Positions 52,009 to 60,879 of a DNA stretch of 64,000 bases are shown piece after piece. The stretch's first letter is position 1. Each line of letters opens with the position of its first letter. The position numbers and the translations under genes were made by a program. The notes under the pieces are model-generated. The model was not told the DNA's origin and made no database searches. It was given only the letters and a program-made list of their open reading frames with translations. The DNA lies in NCBI RefSeq assembly GCF_009617595.1, contig NZ_WIXK01000004.1:248001-312000 (forward strand), in the 5' to 3' direction. This DNA comes from Tritonibacter aquimaris. Its GTDB lineage: Bacteria; Pseudomonadota; Alphaproteobacteria; Rhodobacterales; Rhodobacteraceae.

Positions 52009-54246
52009 TTAGAAGTCCTGCCATATCTTATTGGAGCCGTTGGCGGCCATTGGCGCAGGCGCTGTTTCTTCTAGGCCCCAGTCGTCGTCACCATGTGCGC
52101 TGGGGGCGCTGCTTGGCTGTGATGGCGGAGCGAGCGGCATCGCAGATGCGCCGGACACCTTAAAGCGGCCAACAATTTCAGCCAGCTTGCCCGCATCCGT
52201 GTTGAGCAGATGGCCCGCTGCGGTGGCTTCTTCCACCATAGCGGCGTTTTGCTGGGTGACCTGATCGAGCTGGGTGACGCCGGTGTTGATTTCGTGCAGC
52301 CCAGTGGATTGTTCTGCCGCACCTTCAGCAATGCCGGACACCTGTTCGGAAATCTTGGCAATTTGCTGCACGATGCTTTGCAGGGCTTCACCAGCCTTGC
52401 CAACCAGGGTCACACCGCGATCAACCTGCTGCGAGCTTTCCTGCACCAAGGACTTGATCTCCATCGCTGCATCGGAAGAACGTTGCGCCAAGGCGCGCAC
52501 TTCGCTTGCAACCACCGCAAAACCGCGGCCAGCTTCGCCCGCACGGGCGGCTTCGACCCCTGCATTCAGTGCAAGCAAATTGGTCTGGAAGGCAATATCA
52601 TCAATGACGGAAATGATCTGCCCGATATGATTGGACGATTGTTCAATCTCAGTCATCGCAGAAACCGCATTTTGAACCACGGTGCGATTGTTTTCCGCTT
52701 CGTGGCGTGCCTCTGTCATTGTTGCCTCAACCTCGCGGGCCCCGTCGGCTGCGGATTTTACCGATGCGGTCAGCTCATCCAGTGCGGCCGCCGTCTCTTC
52801 GAGCGTTGCAGCCTGGCTTTCGGTGCGATGGGACAGATCGTCAGAGGCTTGGCTGATCTCAGCCGCGCCGCTTCGGATGCTTTGTGCGCTGTCCACAACT
52901 TGTGAAACCATACCACCCAGCGTGTCGACAGTGGCGTTAAAGTCCTGACGCAGCTGTTCATAATGCTCTGGGAAAGCTTCATTGAGCTTGGATGTCAGAT
53001 CACCGCTGGCAAGTTTTTGCATCCCATCGGCCAGAGACTGCACAATCTTTTTCTGGTTTTCCTGTGCTTCAAGCTGCCCTTGTTCGATGTTTTGTTTTTC
53101 AACAAGGCCCTGACGCAGCTTTTCAAGCGCCGCGGCAGTGATGCCAATCTCGTCTTTGCCTTTAGGCAGATCATTGTCCTGGTTGACCCGACCTTCAGAC
53201 AGGGCGTTGATCGAGATCAGCATTTTCGACAGCGGCCGTTGCACCATTTTGCGGGTGGCAAAGAAGATGGTGATCAGGGTGAAGGCCAGCAGCAACCCGT
53301 TGACGATCAGCTCTTCCTTGATGCTTTCCCGCACGGGGGTAACAAAGACATCACGGGGGACATCCATTACCACAACCCAGGTTTTGTTCATGCTAAAGGC
53401 TGTGAACGGGTAAAAGAGCCGGGTTGTGCCATCGGAAAGATCAGAGACAATCTGCAAAGCGCCGGTTTCAACCGCGGTGGTGATCGCATCGGCACCGGGG
53501 CCTTCATAGGCTTTGGTCAGCAGGTCAGTGTCCGGGTTTGCAAGCCAGTTGCCGCTCTGTCCAAGCAGCATCACAGAGCCACCTTCAAAGACAGACAGCC
53601 CGGCGACCAGTTCTGTGAGGTTGTCGAGCACGATGTCAACGCCCGCAACTGCAGCCACTTTGCCATTCAAGAAAACCGGCACTGCAACCGACGTTAGCAG
53701 GCGTTCCTCCTGTGACAGGTAAGGTTCGGTGATCAAGACTTCGCCAGTGACGATTGGATCGCGATACCATTCTGCATCAGTGTCAGGTTTGAACGTAAAG
53801 GTTTCAAACGTCAGTGCGCCGCTGTCAGATTTGGTCCAATAGGGGGTAAACACCCCGTCAGCGTTCCGACCTTCGTCGCCGATGATCCGCGTATCTGCGA
53901 TGCCACCGGGAATGGCGGCCATCCAGGTGAAAAAGCCAGAGCCATGCTGTTCTGATACGCCTTTCAGCAGATTAGACACATCATTGGCCGCCACGGGCTC
54001 TTTTTGCAGAAAACCGCTCAAGGCACCACTCATCGCCAGAGCGGTGGCGGTGGCCCCGGTCAGTTCTGACGCAAGAGTGTTGGAAATGTCAGAGGCTGAC
54101 AGGGTGGCGTGCTCAAGCGTTTGTTGATGCACGGCGTTTGAAACACGCCACACCTTTACGACTGAGAAACTCACCGCCAGCAAGGTAATAGCTAGGGTGA
54201 TCGTTATCAGGAGTTTTCCTGAGATAGTATTCAATGCTGAACGCAT
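52009..54246 (-). CDS. Methyl-accepting chemotaxis protein
   Basis: A 745-residue chemoreceptor. TM1 ([22 protein letters not shown]), a large periplasmic dCache-like sensor (residues 35-310, with [34 protein letters not shown] and [13 protein letters not shown]), TM2 ([20 protein letters not shown]), a HAMP domain ([24 protein letters not shown]), and a cytoplasmic coiled coil with the hairpin tip [55 protein letters not shown]. The C-terminus ends NKIWQDF, the W-x-x-F type pentapeptide that tethers CheR in many MCPs. ATG 54246 is preferred. No che genes are adjacent. Confidence 0.95.
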   Translation of the reverse strand: MRSALNTISGKLLITITLAITLLAVSFSVVKVWRVSNAVHQQTLEHATLSASDISNTLASELTGATATALAMSGALSGFLQKEPVAANDVSNLLKGVSEQHGSGFFTWMAAIPGGIADTRIIGDEGRNADGVFTPYWTKSDSGALTFETFTFKPDTDAEWYRDPIVTGEVLITEPYLSQEERLLTSVAVPVFLNGKVAAVAGVDIVLDNLTELVAGLSVFEGGSVMLLGQSGNWLANPDTDLLTKAYEGPGADAITTAVETGALQIVSDLSDGTTRLFYPFTAFSMNKTWVVVMDVPRDVFVTPVRESIKEELIVNGLLLAFTLITIFFATRKMVQRPLSKMLISINALSEGRVNQDNDLPKGKDEIGITAAALEKLRQGLVEKQNIEQGQLEAQENQKKIVQSLADGMQKLASGDLTSKLNEAFPEHYEQLRQDFNATVDTLGGMVSQVVDSAQSIRSGAAEISQASDDLSHRTESQAATLEETAAALDELTASVKSAADGAREVEATMTEARHEAENNRTVVQNAVSAMTEIEQSSNHIGQIISVIDDIAFQTNLLALNAGVEAARAGEAGRGFAVVASEVRALAQRSSDAAMEIKSLVQESSQQVDRGVTLVGKAGEALQSIVQQIAKISEQVSGIAEGAAEQSTGLHEINTGVTQLDQVTQQNAAMVEEATAAGHLLNTDAGKLAEIVGRFKVSGASAMPLAPPSQPSSAPSAHGDDDWGLEETAPAPMAANGSNKIWQDF

Positions 54247-54261
54247 GCACCGTGGTCCCAT

Positions 54262-54968
54262 TTACAAGCAGATAGCGTTCAGTCGTGGCAGGTCTTTCTA
54301 AACAACAGATTACCGGTAGATTTGCGGAAAACGACTTTCTGCTTTTGGATCCAAAAATTTTTATCTTTCTGAGGTGGGGTATTCGGTCGAAGCGGGTATT
54401 TCTCTGAAAGATAAGAGGAAAACAGCATCTGTTTTTGGGTAAATGTATCATGGGATACTGTTATTTCTGGCCTTTGAGTGATGATCATATGTGTGAATTT
54501 GGAAAACACCGTGCCGTGGGTGGCCTCTGACAGGGCGATTTTATTAACAAGAAGTTTTGCGGATTTGGTCAGCCGGTCCGGGAACGGCGCAGTGTCCCGC
54601 CATATTCTAGCGCGTGTTGGCAGGCCGGACTTCAAAGCGGGCAATTGCCTGCGCCATGCTGTTTTTCCAGTTTTGAAGGAACCTGCATTCAAAATGCGCA
54701 TAGCCGATGATGTAGAGATTCCTAAAGGGGGGGGGCAGGTCCGCAGCCTTCTGCAACACGGCTACTGAACATGGCTACTGTATCTGTGCTTGCGATCCTT
54801 ACCGTTATGTATTTGCAGAAGGGCATTGCGGGATTACCCCTGTGCAATCAAAGCTATCCACAGAAAAAATATAGAAATATGAGAAAAACGAAAAACACCG
54901 CTTGACGGCCTAGGGGGCTGAGAATATTACACCCCAACATTCAGCGGCGACGTTGATTGTAGCAGCAA
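54262..54968. other. Gene-free region between the chemoreceptor and the tRNA-Asp genes
   Basis: About 700 AT-rich bases with no convincing gene. One frame (54478-54768, plus) could encode 96 residues but has no recognisable composition. I see no repeats or mobile-element ends. The region probably holds promoters for the chemoreceptor and the tRNA genes. Confidence 0.4.
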
Positions 54969-55045
54969 GCGGTTGTAGCTCAGTTGGTTAGAGTACCGGC
55001 CTGTCACGCCGGGGGTCGCGGGTTCGAGCCCCGTCAACCGCGCCA
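54969..55045 (+). tRNA. tRNA-Asp (GTC), copy 1
   Basis: Seventy-seven bases including CCA. Acceptor GCGGTTG pairs with CAACCGC; D arm AGCTCAGTTGGTTAGAG; anticodon loop CTGTCAC with GTC; T arm GGGTTCGAGCC. It differs from copy 2 by one base in the D loop. Confidence 0.95.
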
Positions 55046-55099
55046 CTGCTCCCTCCCCAGGGTAAGGGGCCGTCCCGGATGGGAGCGAAAGTAAGATGC

Positions 55100-55176
55100 G
55101 CGGTTGTAGCTCAGCTGGTTAGAGTACCGGCCTGTCACGCCGGGGGTCGCGGGTTCGAGCCCCGTCAACCGCGCCA
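55100..55176 (+). tRNA. tRNA-Asp (GTC), copy 2
   Basis: A second copy 54 bases downstream of the first, identical except for one C/T change in the D arm (GCTGG instead of GTTGG), with an encoded CCA and GTC anticodon. The two are probably co-transcribed. Confidence 0.95.
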
Positions 55177-55326
55177 TTTTCTCTCTTTGCTTAAATACTT
55201 AGCGGATCTTGCTTTTCTAGTGATGATCGCTGTGCGCGCGTGTTGGCGTCGACGTCTGTGGGTGACATAGGATAGAAGATATGTCCTTTGGGAATCATTT
55301 TTAACGTCCAAATCAGGGAGATCGCC

Positions 55327-55713
55327 ATGACCGATGTGGTTCAGCCGCCCGAAACCCAGCCCACCATCCGCGTAATTGCCATGCCAACAGATACCAACCC
55401 AGCTGGTGATATCTTTGGTGGCTGGTTGATGAGCCAGATGGATTTGGCTGCAGGCACCATCGCCGCGCGGGTCTCGAAAGGGCGGGCTTCGACCGTGTTT
55501 GTCGATGGGATCCAGTTTCACCAGCCGGTGACTGTGGGCGATGAGGTTTCGCTCTATGCAGAGCTGGAACAGATCGGCCGTACCTCGATGAAAATCAAAG
55601 TGCGGGTCTGGAGCCGGGCGCGCCATCAGGAACAAAGCAAGCCGGTGACAGAAGGCACATTTACCTTTGTGGCCCTGGATGAAGAGGGGCGCCCGCGTCC
55701 GGTGAACGCATAA
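55327..55713 (+). CDS. Acyl-CoA thioesterase (YciA-like hotdog fold)
   Basis: A 128-residue hotdog-domain thioesterase hydrolysing acyl-CoA to free acid and CoA. The signature N-terminal RVIAMPTDTNPAGDIFGGWLMSQMDLAAG contains the catalytic aspartate. The middle has FVDGIQFHQPVTVGDEVSLYAELEQIGRTSMKIKVRVW, and a conserved Y/FVALDEEGRPRPV tail closes it. It belongs to the YciA/acyl-CoA hydrolase branch. ATG 55327 follows AGGGAGATC. It ends in a strong hairpin shared with the downstream convergent dipeptidase gene. Confidence 0.92.
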   Translation: MTDVVQPPETQPTIRVIAMPTDTNPAGDIFGGWLMSQMDLAAGTIAARVSKGRASTVFVDGIQFHQPVTVGDEVSLYAELEQIGRTSMKIKVRVWSRARHQEQSKPVTEGTFTFVALDEEGRPRPVNA

Positions 55714-55740
55714 AAAAGCCCCCAGATGGGGGCTTTTCTT
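55713..55740. terminator. Bidirectional terminator between thioesterase and dipeptidase genes
   Basis: AAAAAGCCCCC-AGAT-GGGGGCTTTTCTT: GC stem with a tetraloop and A/T-rich arms, directly after the thioesterase stop and just beyond the dipeptidase stop. Confidence 0.88.
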
Positions 55741-55761
55741 TATCTATCTGATCCCGCAGCG

Positions 55762-57153
55762 TTATTTGGTGAGCGCATCCAGAATGCGCACCCAGCTGCG
55801 GATGCCTTTGTGAAAGCTCTGGACGTCATATTTTTCATTCGGGGAATGAATGGCGTCATCTTCATTGGCAAAGCCAACCAGCATCGAATCCAGCCCAAGC
55901 ACGGTTTTGAAATACCCAACCACCGGGATGGAGCCGCCCATGCCGGCAAATACCGCTTCGCGATTCCATTCATCTGACAGCGCGCCGCGAGCTTTTTCAA
56001 ATTCGGGGCGTTCGAGGTTCATAACCGAGGCCGGGGAGCCCTCCATGTCATTGTCCCAGACCACTTTGGCATCTTTGTTCAGGCGCGCTTCGACATGTTT
56101 GCGGATTTTGCTGCGCAGGGCCGTTGGATCCATATCGCCCACCAGACGGCAGGTGATTTTGCAATGGGCTTCTGATGGGATCACGGTTTTGGAGCCAGCA
56201 CCATTGTAACCACCCCAAAGCCCGTTCACTTCTAGGGTTGGTCGCGCCCATTGCTGTTCCAGCGCGGAATAGCCCGTTTCACCATGGGGTTTGGAATAGC
56301 CTACGCTGCCCAGATATTCACCTTCGTCAAAGCCGCAGTTCTGCCATTGGCGCAGCTGGTCTTCGGGCACCTCATGTACGCCGTCATAAAACCCATCGAC
56401 TGCAACTTTTCCGGTGTCTTCATCATAGAATGACGCCACAATTTTGGAGAGCTCACGCAGCGGATTAAGGCCGGGGCCACCGTAGTGGCCTGAGTGCAGG
56501 TCGATACGGGGGCCAATAATGGTGAATTCATCCTTCAGCATGCCGCGCAGCTGCGATGAAATCGACGGCACGCCGCGCGCAACCATCGAGGTGTCGCAGA
56601 CCAGGGCCAGATCTGCCTTTAGCTCGTCGGCGTGCTCTTTCAGGAAGGGCACAAGGGACGGGGAGCCTGATTCCTCTTCGCCTTCAAAGAAAAACGTGAT
56701 GCGGCAGGGCAGGGAGCCATGCACAGATTTCCAGGCCCGACAGGCTTCTACAAAGGTCATCAGCTGGCCTTTGTCATCCGATGCGCCGCGCCCGCGGATC
56801 ACCTGACCGTTTGGCGTGTCCTGCAGCTCGGGTTCAAACGGCGGGGTGTTCCACAGTTCCAGTGGATCAACCGGCTGCACGTCATAATGGCCGTAAAACA
56901 GCACATGGGGCACATCCGCATCGAGGTCTTCACCAATCTGGCCCGTAACCATCGGATGGCCGGGGGTTGCGCGTTTCTCGGCCGGGATGCCGATGCTTTG
57001 CAAATCATCGACCAGCCAATCTGCGGCGGCGTCAACATCTGCCTTAAAAGCGGGATCGGTTGAAATCGATGGAATGCGCAGAAACGTCATTAACCTTTCG
57101 AGTGCTGCGTTCAAATCGGCGTCAACGCGCTCCAATACCGGGGTCGCAGACAT
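55762..57153 (-). CDS. M20-family dipeptidase
   Basis: A 463-residue zinc-dependent M20/M25/M40 metallopeptidase. The two-metal catalytic site is marked by VLFYGHYDVQPVDPLELW (His/Asp ligands), GRGASDDKGQLMTFVEA (bridging Asp), and the catalytic glutamate region FFFEGEEESGSPSLV; the dimerisation/lid domain includes IDLHSGHYGGPGLNPLREL and later ANEDDAIHSPNEKYD with another His. Length fits the M20 dipeptidase subgroup acting on dipeptides or N-acyl amino acids. Cytosolic. ATG 57153 is plausible. Confidence 0.9.
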   Translation of the reverse strand: MSATPVLERVDADLNAALERLMTFLRIPSISTDPAFKADVDAAADWLVDDLQSIGIPAEKRATPGHPMVTGQIGEDLDADVPHVLFYGHYDVQPVDPLELWNTPPFEPELQDTPNGQVIRGRGASDDKGQLMTFVEACRAWKSVHGSLPCRITFFFEGEEESGSPSLVPFLKEHADELKADLALVCDTSMVARGVPSISSQLRGMLKDEFTIIGPRIDLHSGHYGGPGLNPLRELSKIVASFYDEDTGKVAVDGFYDGVHEVPEDQLRQWQNCGFDEGEYLGSVGYSKPHGETGYSALEQQWARPTLEVNGLWGGYNGAGSKTVIPSEAHCKITCRLVGDMDPTALRSKIRKHVEARLNKDAKVVWDNDMEGSPASVMNLERPEFEKARGALSDEWNREAVFAGMGGSIPVVGYFKTVLGLDSMLVGFANEDDAIHSPNEKYDVQSFHKGIRSWVRILDALTK

Positions 57154-57482
57154 GGCATTCTCCTGATGGTGGCTTATCTCATGACAACGCTATCAGTGCT
57201 GATCAGCCGGTGCCAGATCTGTTGTGTGGGGGCTTAGCACGCGGGAATGAAACGCCCGGCCATTTGAAGATACTACCAAAATGTCGGTTTTGTGACGTTT
57301 GACCGCATGGCAGATTAGAATCATTATTGATTTAAGCATGTGTGAATGCTTATTTGACTTGCATCAAGGCAGCGGGACTGTCGCGTTGTAAACCATTTTG
57401 CGGATCGGTTACGGGCCGCAAGGCGTCTGACAGCAAAGACGTGGTTGCACGGGGAAACCGCAACTTAGGTATGGAGACTATC
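57154..57482. promoter_or_regulatory. hemA upstream region with FNR/FnrL-like box
   Basis: TTGAC-TTGC-ATCAA at 57354-57367 matches the FNR consensus TTGATN4ATCAA with one mismatch, about 115 bases upstream of the hemA start. A partial half-site (TTGATTTAAG) lies at about 57327. This fits known FnrL control of hemA in Rhodobacter. Confidence 0.6.
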
Positions 57483-58706
57483 GTGGACTACACCGCGCAA
57501 CTCGACGCTGCACTAAATCGCCTTCATGAAGAGGGGCGCTACCGCACGTTCATCGATATCGAACGTCGCAACGGCCAGTTTCCCCATGCGATGCGCACCC
57601 GTGAAGATGGATCCCAGCAAGAGATCACTGTCTGGTGTGGTAACGATTATCTGGGCATGGGGCAGCATCCGGTTGTTCTGAAAGCAATGCATGAAGCGAT
57701 TGATGCAACTGGCGCAGGTTCCGGCGGAACCCGCAATATCTCTGGCACCACCGTATATCACAAAGAGCTCGAAGCTGAGCTGGCCGATCTGCACCAGAAA
57801 GAAGCGGCGCTGCTGTTCACCTCGGCCTATATTGCCAATGACGCATCGCTTTCGACCCTGCCCAAACTGTTTCCCGGTCTCATTATCTATTCTGATGAGC
57901 TGAACCACGCGTCGATGATCGAAGGGGTGCGCCGCAACGGTGGCGCAAAACGTATCTTCCGCCACAATGACGTTGCGCATCTGCGTGAATTGCTCGAAGC
58001 CGACGATCCCAAAACGCCCAAGCTGATCGCCTTTGAATCTGTCTATTCCATGGATGGCGATTTTGGCCCGATCAAAGAGATCTGCGATCTGGCAGATGAA
58101 TTTGGAGCGCTGACCTATCTGGATGAGGTGCACGCGGTGGGCCTGTATGGTCCGCGCGGTGGCGGTGTCAGCGAGCGTGACAATCTTGTGGATCGTCTCG
58201 ACATTATCAATGGCACGCTGGGTAAGGCGTTTGGGGTGATGGGCGGCTATATCGCAGCCTCTGCAAAGATGTGTGATGCCATTCGCTCTTATGCGCCGGG
58301 CTTTATCTTTACCACCTCGCTGGCACCTGCGGTTGCTGCGGGTGCGGCGGCCTCGATCGCCTATCTGAAAGAGGCACAGCATCTGCGCGACAAGCATCAG
58401 GAACATGCAAATGTTCTGAAGCTGCGCCTAAAGGGACTGGGCATGCCGATCATTGATCACGGTTCGCACATCGTGCCGGTGATTGTTGGAAATCCTGTGC
58501 ACACCAAAAAGCTCAGCGATATGCTTTTGGATAACCACGGTATCTATGTGCAGCCAATCAATTACCCAACTGTGCCGCGCGGAACCGAGCGTCTACGCTT
58601 TACCCCGTCACCTGTTCACGGATTTGGCGATATTGATAAGCTCGTTCGCGCTATGGACGAACTTTGGTCTCATTGTGCGCTTAATCGTGCCGAACTTACC
58701 GGTTAA
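57483..58706 (+). CDS. hemA: 5-aminolevulinate synthase (C4 pathway)
   Basis: A 407-residue PLP enzyme condensing glycine and succinyl-CoA to 5-aminolevulinate, first committed step of tetrapyrrole synthesis. Signatures: [86 protein letters not shown], and the cofactor lysine K248 in [21 protein letters not shown], the position found in the Rhodobacter enzyme. GTG 57483 is chosen because it gives [14 protein letters not shown] aligning with the known N-terminus and puts GGAG six bases upstream; ATG 57471 would add four residues. Upstream lies an FNR-like box. Confidence 0.97.
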   Translation: MDYTAQLDAALNRLHEEGRYRTFIDIERRNGQFPHAMRTREDGSQQEITVWCGNDYLGMGQHPVVLKAMHEAIDATGAGSGGTRNISGTTVYHKELEAELADLHQKEAALLFTSAYIANDASLSTLPKLFPGLIIYSDELNHASMIEGVRRNGGAKRIFRHNDVAHLRELLEADDPKTPKLIAFESVYSMDGDFGPIKEICDLADEFGALTYLDEVHAVGLYGPRGGGVSERDNLVDRLDIINGTLGKAFGVMGGYIAASAKMCDAIRSYAPGFIFTTSLAPAVAAGAAASIAYLKEAQHLRDKHQEHANVLKLRLKGLGMPIIDHGSHIVPVIVGNPVHTKKLSDMLLDNHGIYVQPINYPTVPRGTERLRFTPSPVHGFGDIDKLVRAMDELWSHCALNRAELTG

Positions 58707-58835
58707 CGTAGACTTCTGTGTAAAAAAATTCTGAGTGTGTTATCTTTCCATCAACGAAAGAGTTTAGTTGAGTCGAAATATCGACAAACAAAAGACTCAC
58801 GTTGATTGCGGCAGGTTAAAGATGGGACAGCAAGG

Positions 58836-60041
58836 ATGATTGGGCGCCTCACAAAGCGCGGGTCCAAGGCGGGTGCAGATGTGTCTGCGCCCAAGAGCTT
58901 CGACGACTTCGAGTTGAAGCTGGGTGATGTCATGCGTGGCGAACGGGCCACCATGGGCAAGTCACTTCTGGACGTGCAGCGAGAGCTCAGGATCAAGGCC
59001 TCCTATATTGCTGCAATTGAAAACACCGACCCTTCTGTTTTTGACACCCCCGGTTTTATTGCAGGCTATGTGCGCTCTTACGCGCGTTACCTGAATATGG
59101 ATCCAGACCGTGCTTTCAGCGCCTTCTGCGAAGAGAGCGGGTTTGAGGTAGCGCACGGCATGTCTGCGGATGCCTCAAGTCGCAAGCCTAACATGGCTGG
59201 CGCGCCGGCGCTGGGTGGCCTTGGCAGCGATGCCTTTACCTCTCCCAATACCCCATTTGCGCCCGTCAGCGGCAGCGTGTTGAGCCAGATTGATCCGCGT
59301 GCAATCGGATCGCTTGTGGTGCTGCTCGCACTGATTGGTGGCATCGGCTATGGTGCGATGGCCGTGCTCAAAGAGGTGCAGCAGGTACAGTTTGCACCGG
59401 TTGAACAGGTGCCTGTGGTGCAGGCTGAGCTTGATCCGCTGCAAAACGTGCTGAGCGCTGATCCCGAAACCAGCGCAGATCTTGCTGCGCAGGCCTTGGA
59501 TCGTTTGTATCGCCCGCCTGCATTGGATGTGCCGGTGCTGGTGTCGCGCGATGCACCGATTTCCACACTGGATCCCAATCAATTTGGCAATTTTGTCACC
59601 CAGGAACGCCCAAGCCTGAGCTTTGCCGAAGCTGGCATTTCTGCGCCCGAGGAAGAAACCATTGCAGCCACCACGCCCCAGGTTGTGGCCGACGCTGCGC
59701 CTTCTTTGACGATGGTTGCTGTGCGCCCGTCCTGGGTTCAGGTGACGGCGGCGGACGGCCATGTTCTGTTTGAAGCGATCATGGAAACCGGACAAAGCTA
59801 TGAGGTGCCTTTGACGGAAAACGCACCAAAACTGCGCACCGGTGAAAGCAGCGCGATTTATTTTGCCACGAACGAAGGCCAATATGGCCCGGTTGGCGGC
59901 CGGGGGCAGGTCAGCAAAAATGTTGAACTGTCGGTCGTGTCGGTTGCGGAACAGTTCGCATCGGTTGATATCGAAGACGAGCAACATCAGCTGCTGGCCA
60001 AAGTGGTTGCTGAGCTTCAGGGCGCTGAGACGATCGAGTAA
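58836..60041 (+). CDS. RodZ-like membrane protein (HTH_25 plus DUF4115)
   Basis: A 401-residue protein with the RodZ layout: an N-terminal HTH_25 domain (residues about 25-100, KLGDVMRGERATMGKSLLDVQRELRIKASYIAAIE and PGFIAGYVRSYARYLNMDP), a single transmembrane helix around 160-180 (GSLVVLLALIGGIGYGAMAVL), an acidic proline/glutamate-rich periplasmic linker, and a DUF4115 domain (residues about 285-370, TMVAVRPSWVQVTAADGHVLFEAIMETGQSYEVP). In rod-shaped bacteria RodZ links MreB to the cell wall. ATG 58836 is preferred. It follows hemA in the same direction. Confidence 0.85.
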   Translation: MIGRLTKRGSKAGADVSAPKSFDDFELKLGDVMRGERATMGKSLLDVQRELRIKASYIAAIENTDPSVFDTPGFIAGYVRSYARYLNMDPDRAFSAFCEESGFEVAHGMSADASSRKPNMAGAPALGGLGSDAFTSPNTPFAPVSGSVLSQIDPRAIGSLVVLLALIGGIGYGAMAVLKEVQQVQFAPVEQVPVVQAELDPLQNVLSADPETSADLAAQALDRLYRPPALDVPVLVSRDAPISTLDPNQFGNFVTQERPSLSFAEAGISAPEEETIAATTPQVVADAAPSLTMVAVRPSWVQVTAADGHVLFEAIMETGQSYEVPLTENAPKLRTGESSAIYFATNEGQYGPVGGRGQVSKNVELSVVSVAEQFASVDIEDEQHQLLAKVVAELQGAETIE

Positions 60042-60068
60042 GCTAGATCTTCGTTTCTCGCATTAAAA

Positions 60069-60095
60069 AGGGCACCCGATCGGGTGCCCGTTGTT
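60069..60095 (-). terminator. Terminator of the DsbA-like gene
   Basis: GGGCACCCGATCGGGTGCCC perfect palindromic stem, followed by T-rich sequence on both sides (minus strand reads ...TTTTTAATG). It lies about 20 bases past the stop at 60115 and may also serve the RodZ-like gene. Confidence 0.75.
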
Positions 60096-60114
60096 TTTCA
60101 GACATCTGAATTGA

Positions 60115-60879
60115 TCAGCCGCGCTCTGCGCGTTGCTCATCGATCATTGCTTTCATCTGATCCATTGGCAGGTAACCGCGCACCATCTCATCCCCCAAAA
60201 TAAAGGTAGGAGTGCCAGAAATTGCCATGTTTTGCGCCAACGCACGGGTGCGGCGCAGCTCTTGGGTGACTTTTTTATCCGACATCTTGGCTAAGATGGC
60301 CGCTGAATCGTAGCCCAGTCCATCGGCGAGGCGCGACAGCACAACATCGCTTGGCTCACCGGGCAAATCGATCAACGCATCATGGATCGCCTTATAGGCT
60401 TCGAGCCCCTCGACGTGTTTGGCCGCAATCGCAAAACGGGATGCGGTTACGGAAGATTCACCCAGAATTGGGAACTCTTTGATCACCAGACGGATGTTGC
60501 CATCTTGTGCCATCAGCTGCTCAACCTCGGGTTTGGCGCGGCGGCAGAAACCACAGCGGTAGTCCATAAATTCTACCACGGTGATATCACCTTCGGGGTT
60601 GCCGCCGACCCAGGAATAGCCGTCATCGACCAGTTCAGCGAGGTTATGCTGCACCAGCGCTTTGTCACGTTCGCCTTCTGCAACGGCGTTTCTCTGTTCC
60701 AAAATGTCGATGGCTTCTAAAATAACCTGCGGGTTTTCCAACAGATATGCACGCACCTGCGCGCCAAACTCTGCGCGTTCTTCCGTGCTCATGCTGTTGA
60801 TGTCAAAGGCTTGCGCGGGCAGGGCTACGCCTAGAGCCAGTGCAGCCGCGCCTGCGGTTTTTTTCAAATGAGAAATCAT
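60115..60879 (-). CDS. DsbA/ScsC-like periplasmic thiol oxidoreductase
   Basis: A 254-residue exported thioredoxin-fold protein. The signal peptide ends near PAQA (residue 24). A helical N-terminal extension (EERAEFGAQVRAYLLENPQVILEAIDILEQRN) resembles the oligomerisation stalk of ScsC/BdbD-like proteins. The active site is C109-G-F-C112 in FMDYRCGFCRRAKPEVE, followed by the cis-proline loop ISGTPTFIL. CxxC with GF is typical of DsbA-type oxidases. The gene overlaps the M48 peptidase upstream by four bases (ATGA), coupling an envelope oxidoreductase to a metalloprotease. Confidence 0.9.
   Translation of the reverse strand: MISHLKKTAGAAALALGVALPAQAFDINSMSTEERAEFGAQVRAYLLENPQVILEAIDILEQRNAVAEGERDKALVQHNLAELVDDGYSWVGGNPEGDITVVEFMDYRCGFCRRAKPEVEQLMAQDGNIRLVIKEFPILGESSVTASRFAIAAKHVEGLEAYKAIHDALIDLPGEPSDVVLSRLADGLGYDSAAILAKMSDKKVTQELRRTRALAQNMAISGTPTFILGDEMVRGYLPMDQMKAMIDEQRAERG

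Noticed and set aside
54478-54768. A 96-residue plus-strand frame before the tRNA-Asp genes
   Set aside because: No ribosome-binding site, no recognisable composition and no conserved motif; not listed as a gene.
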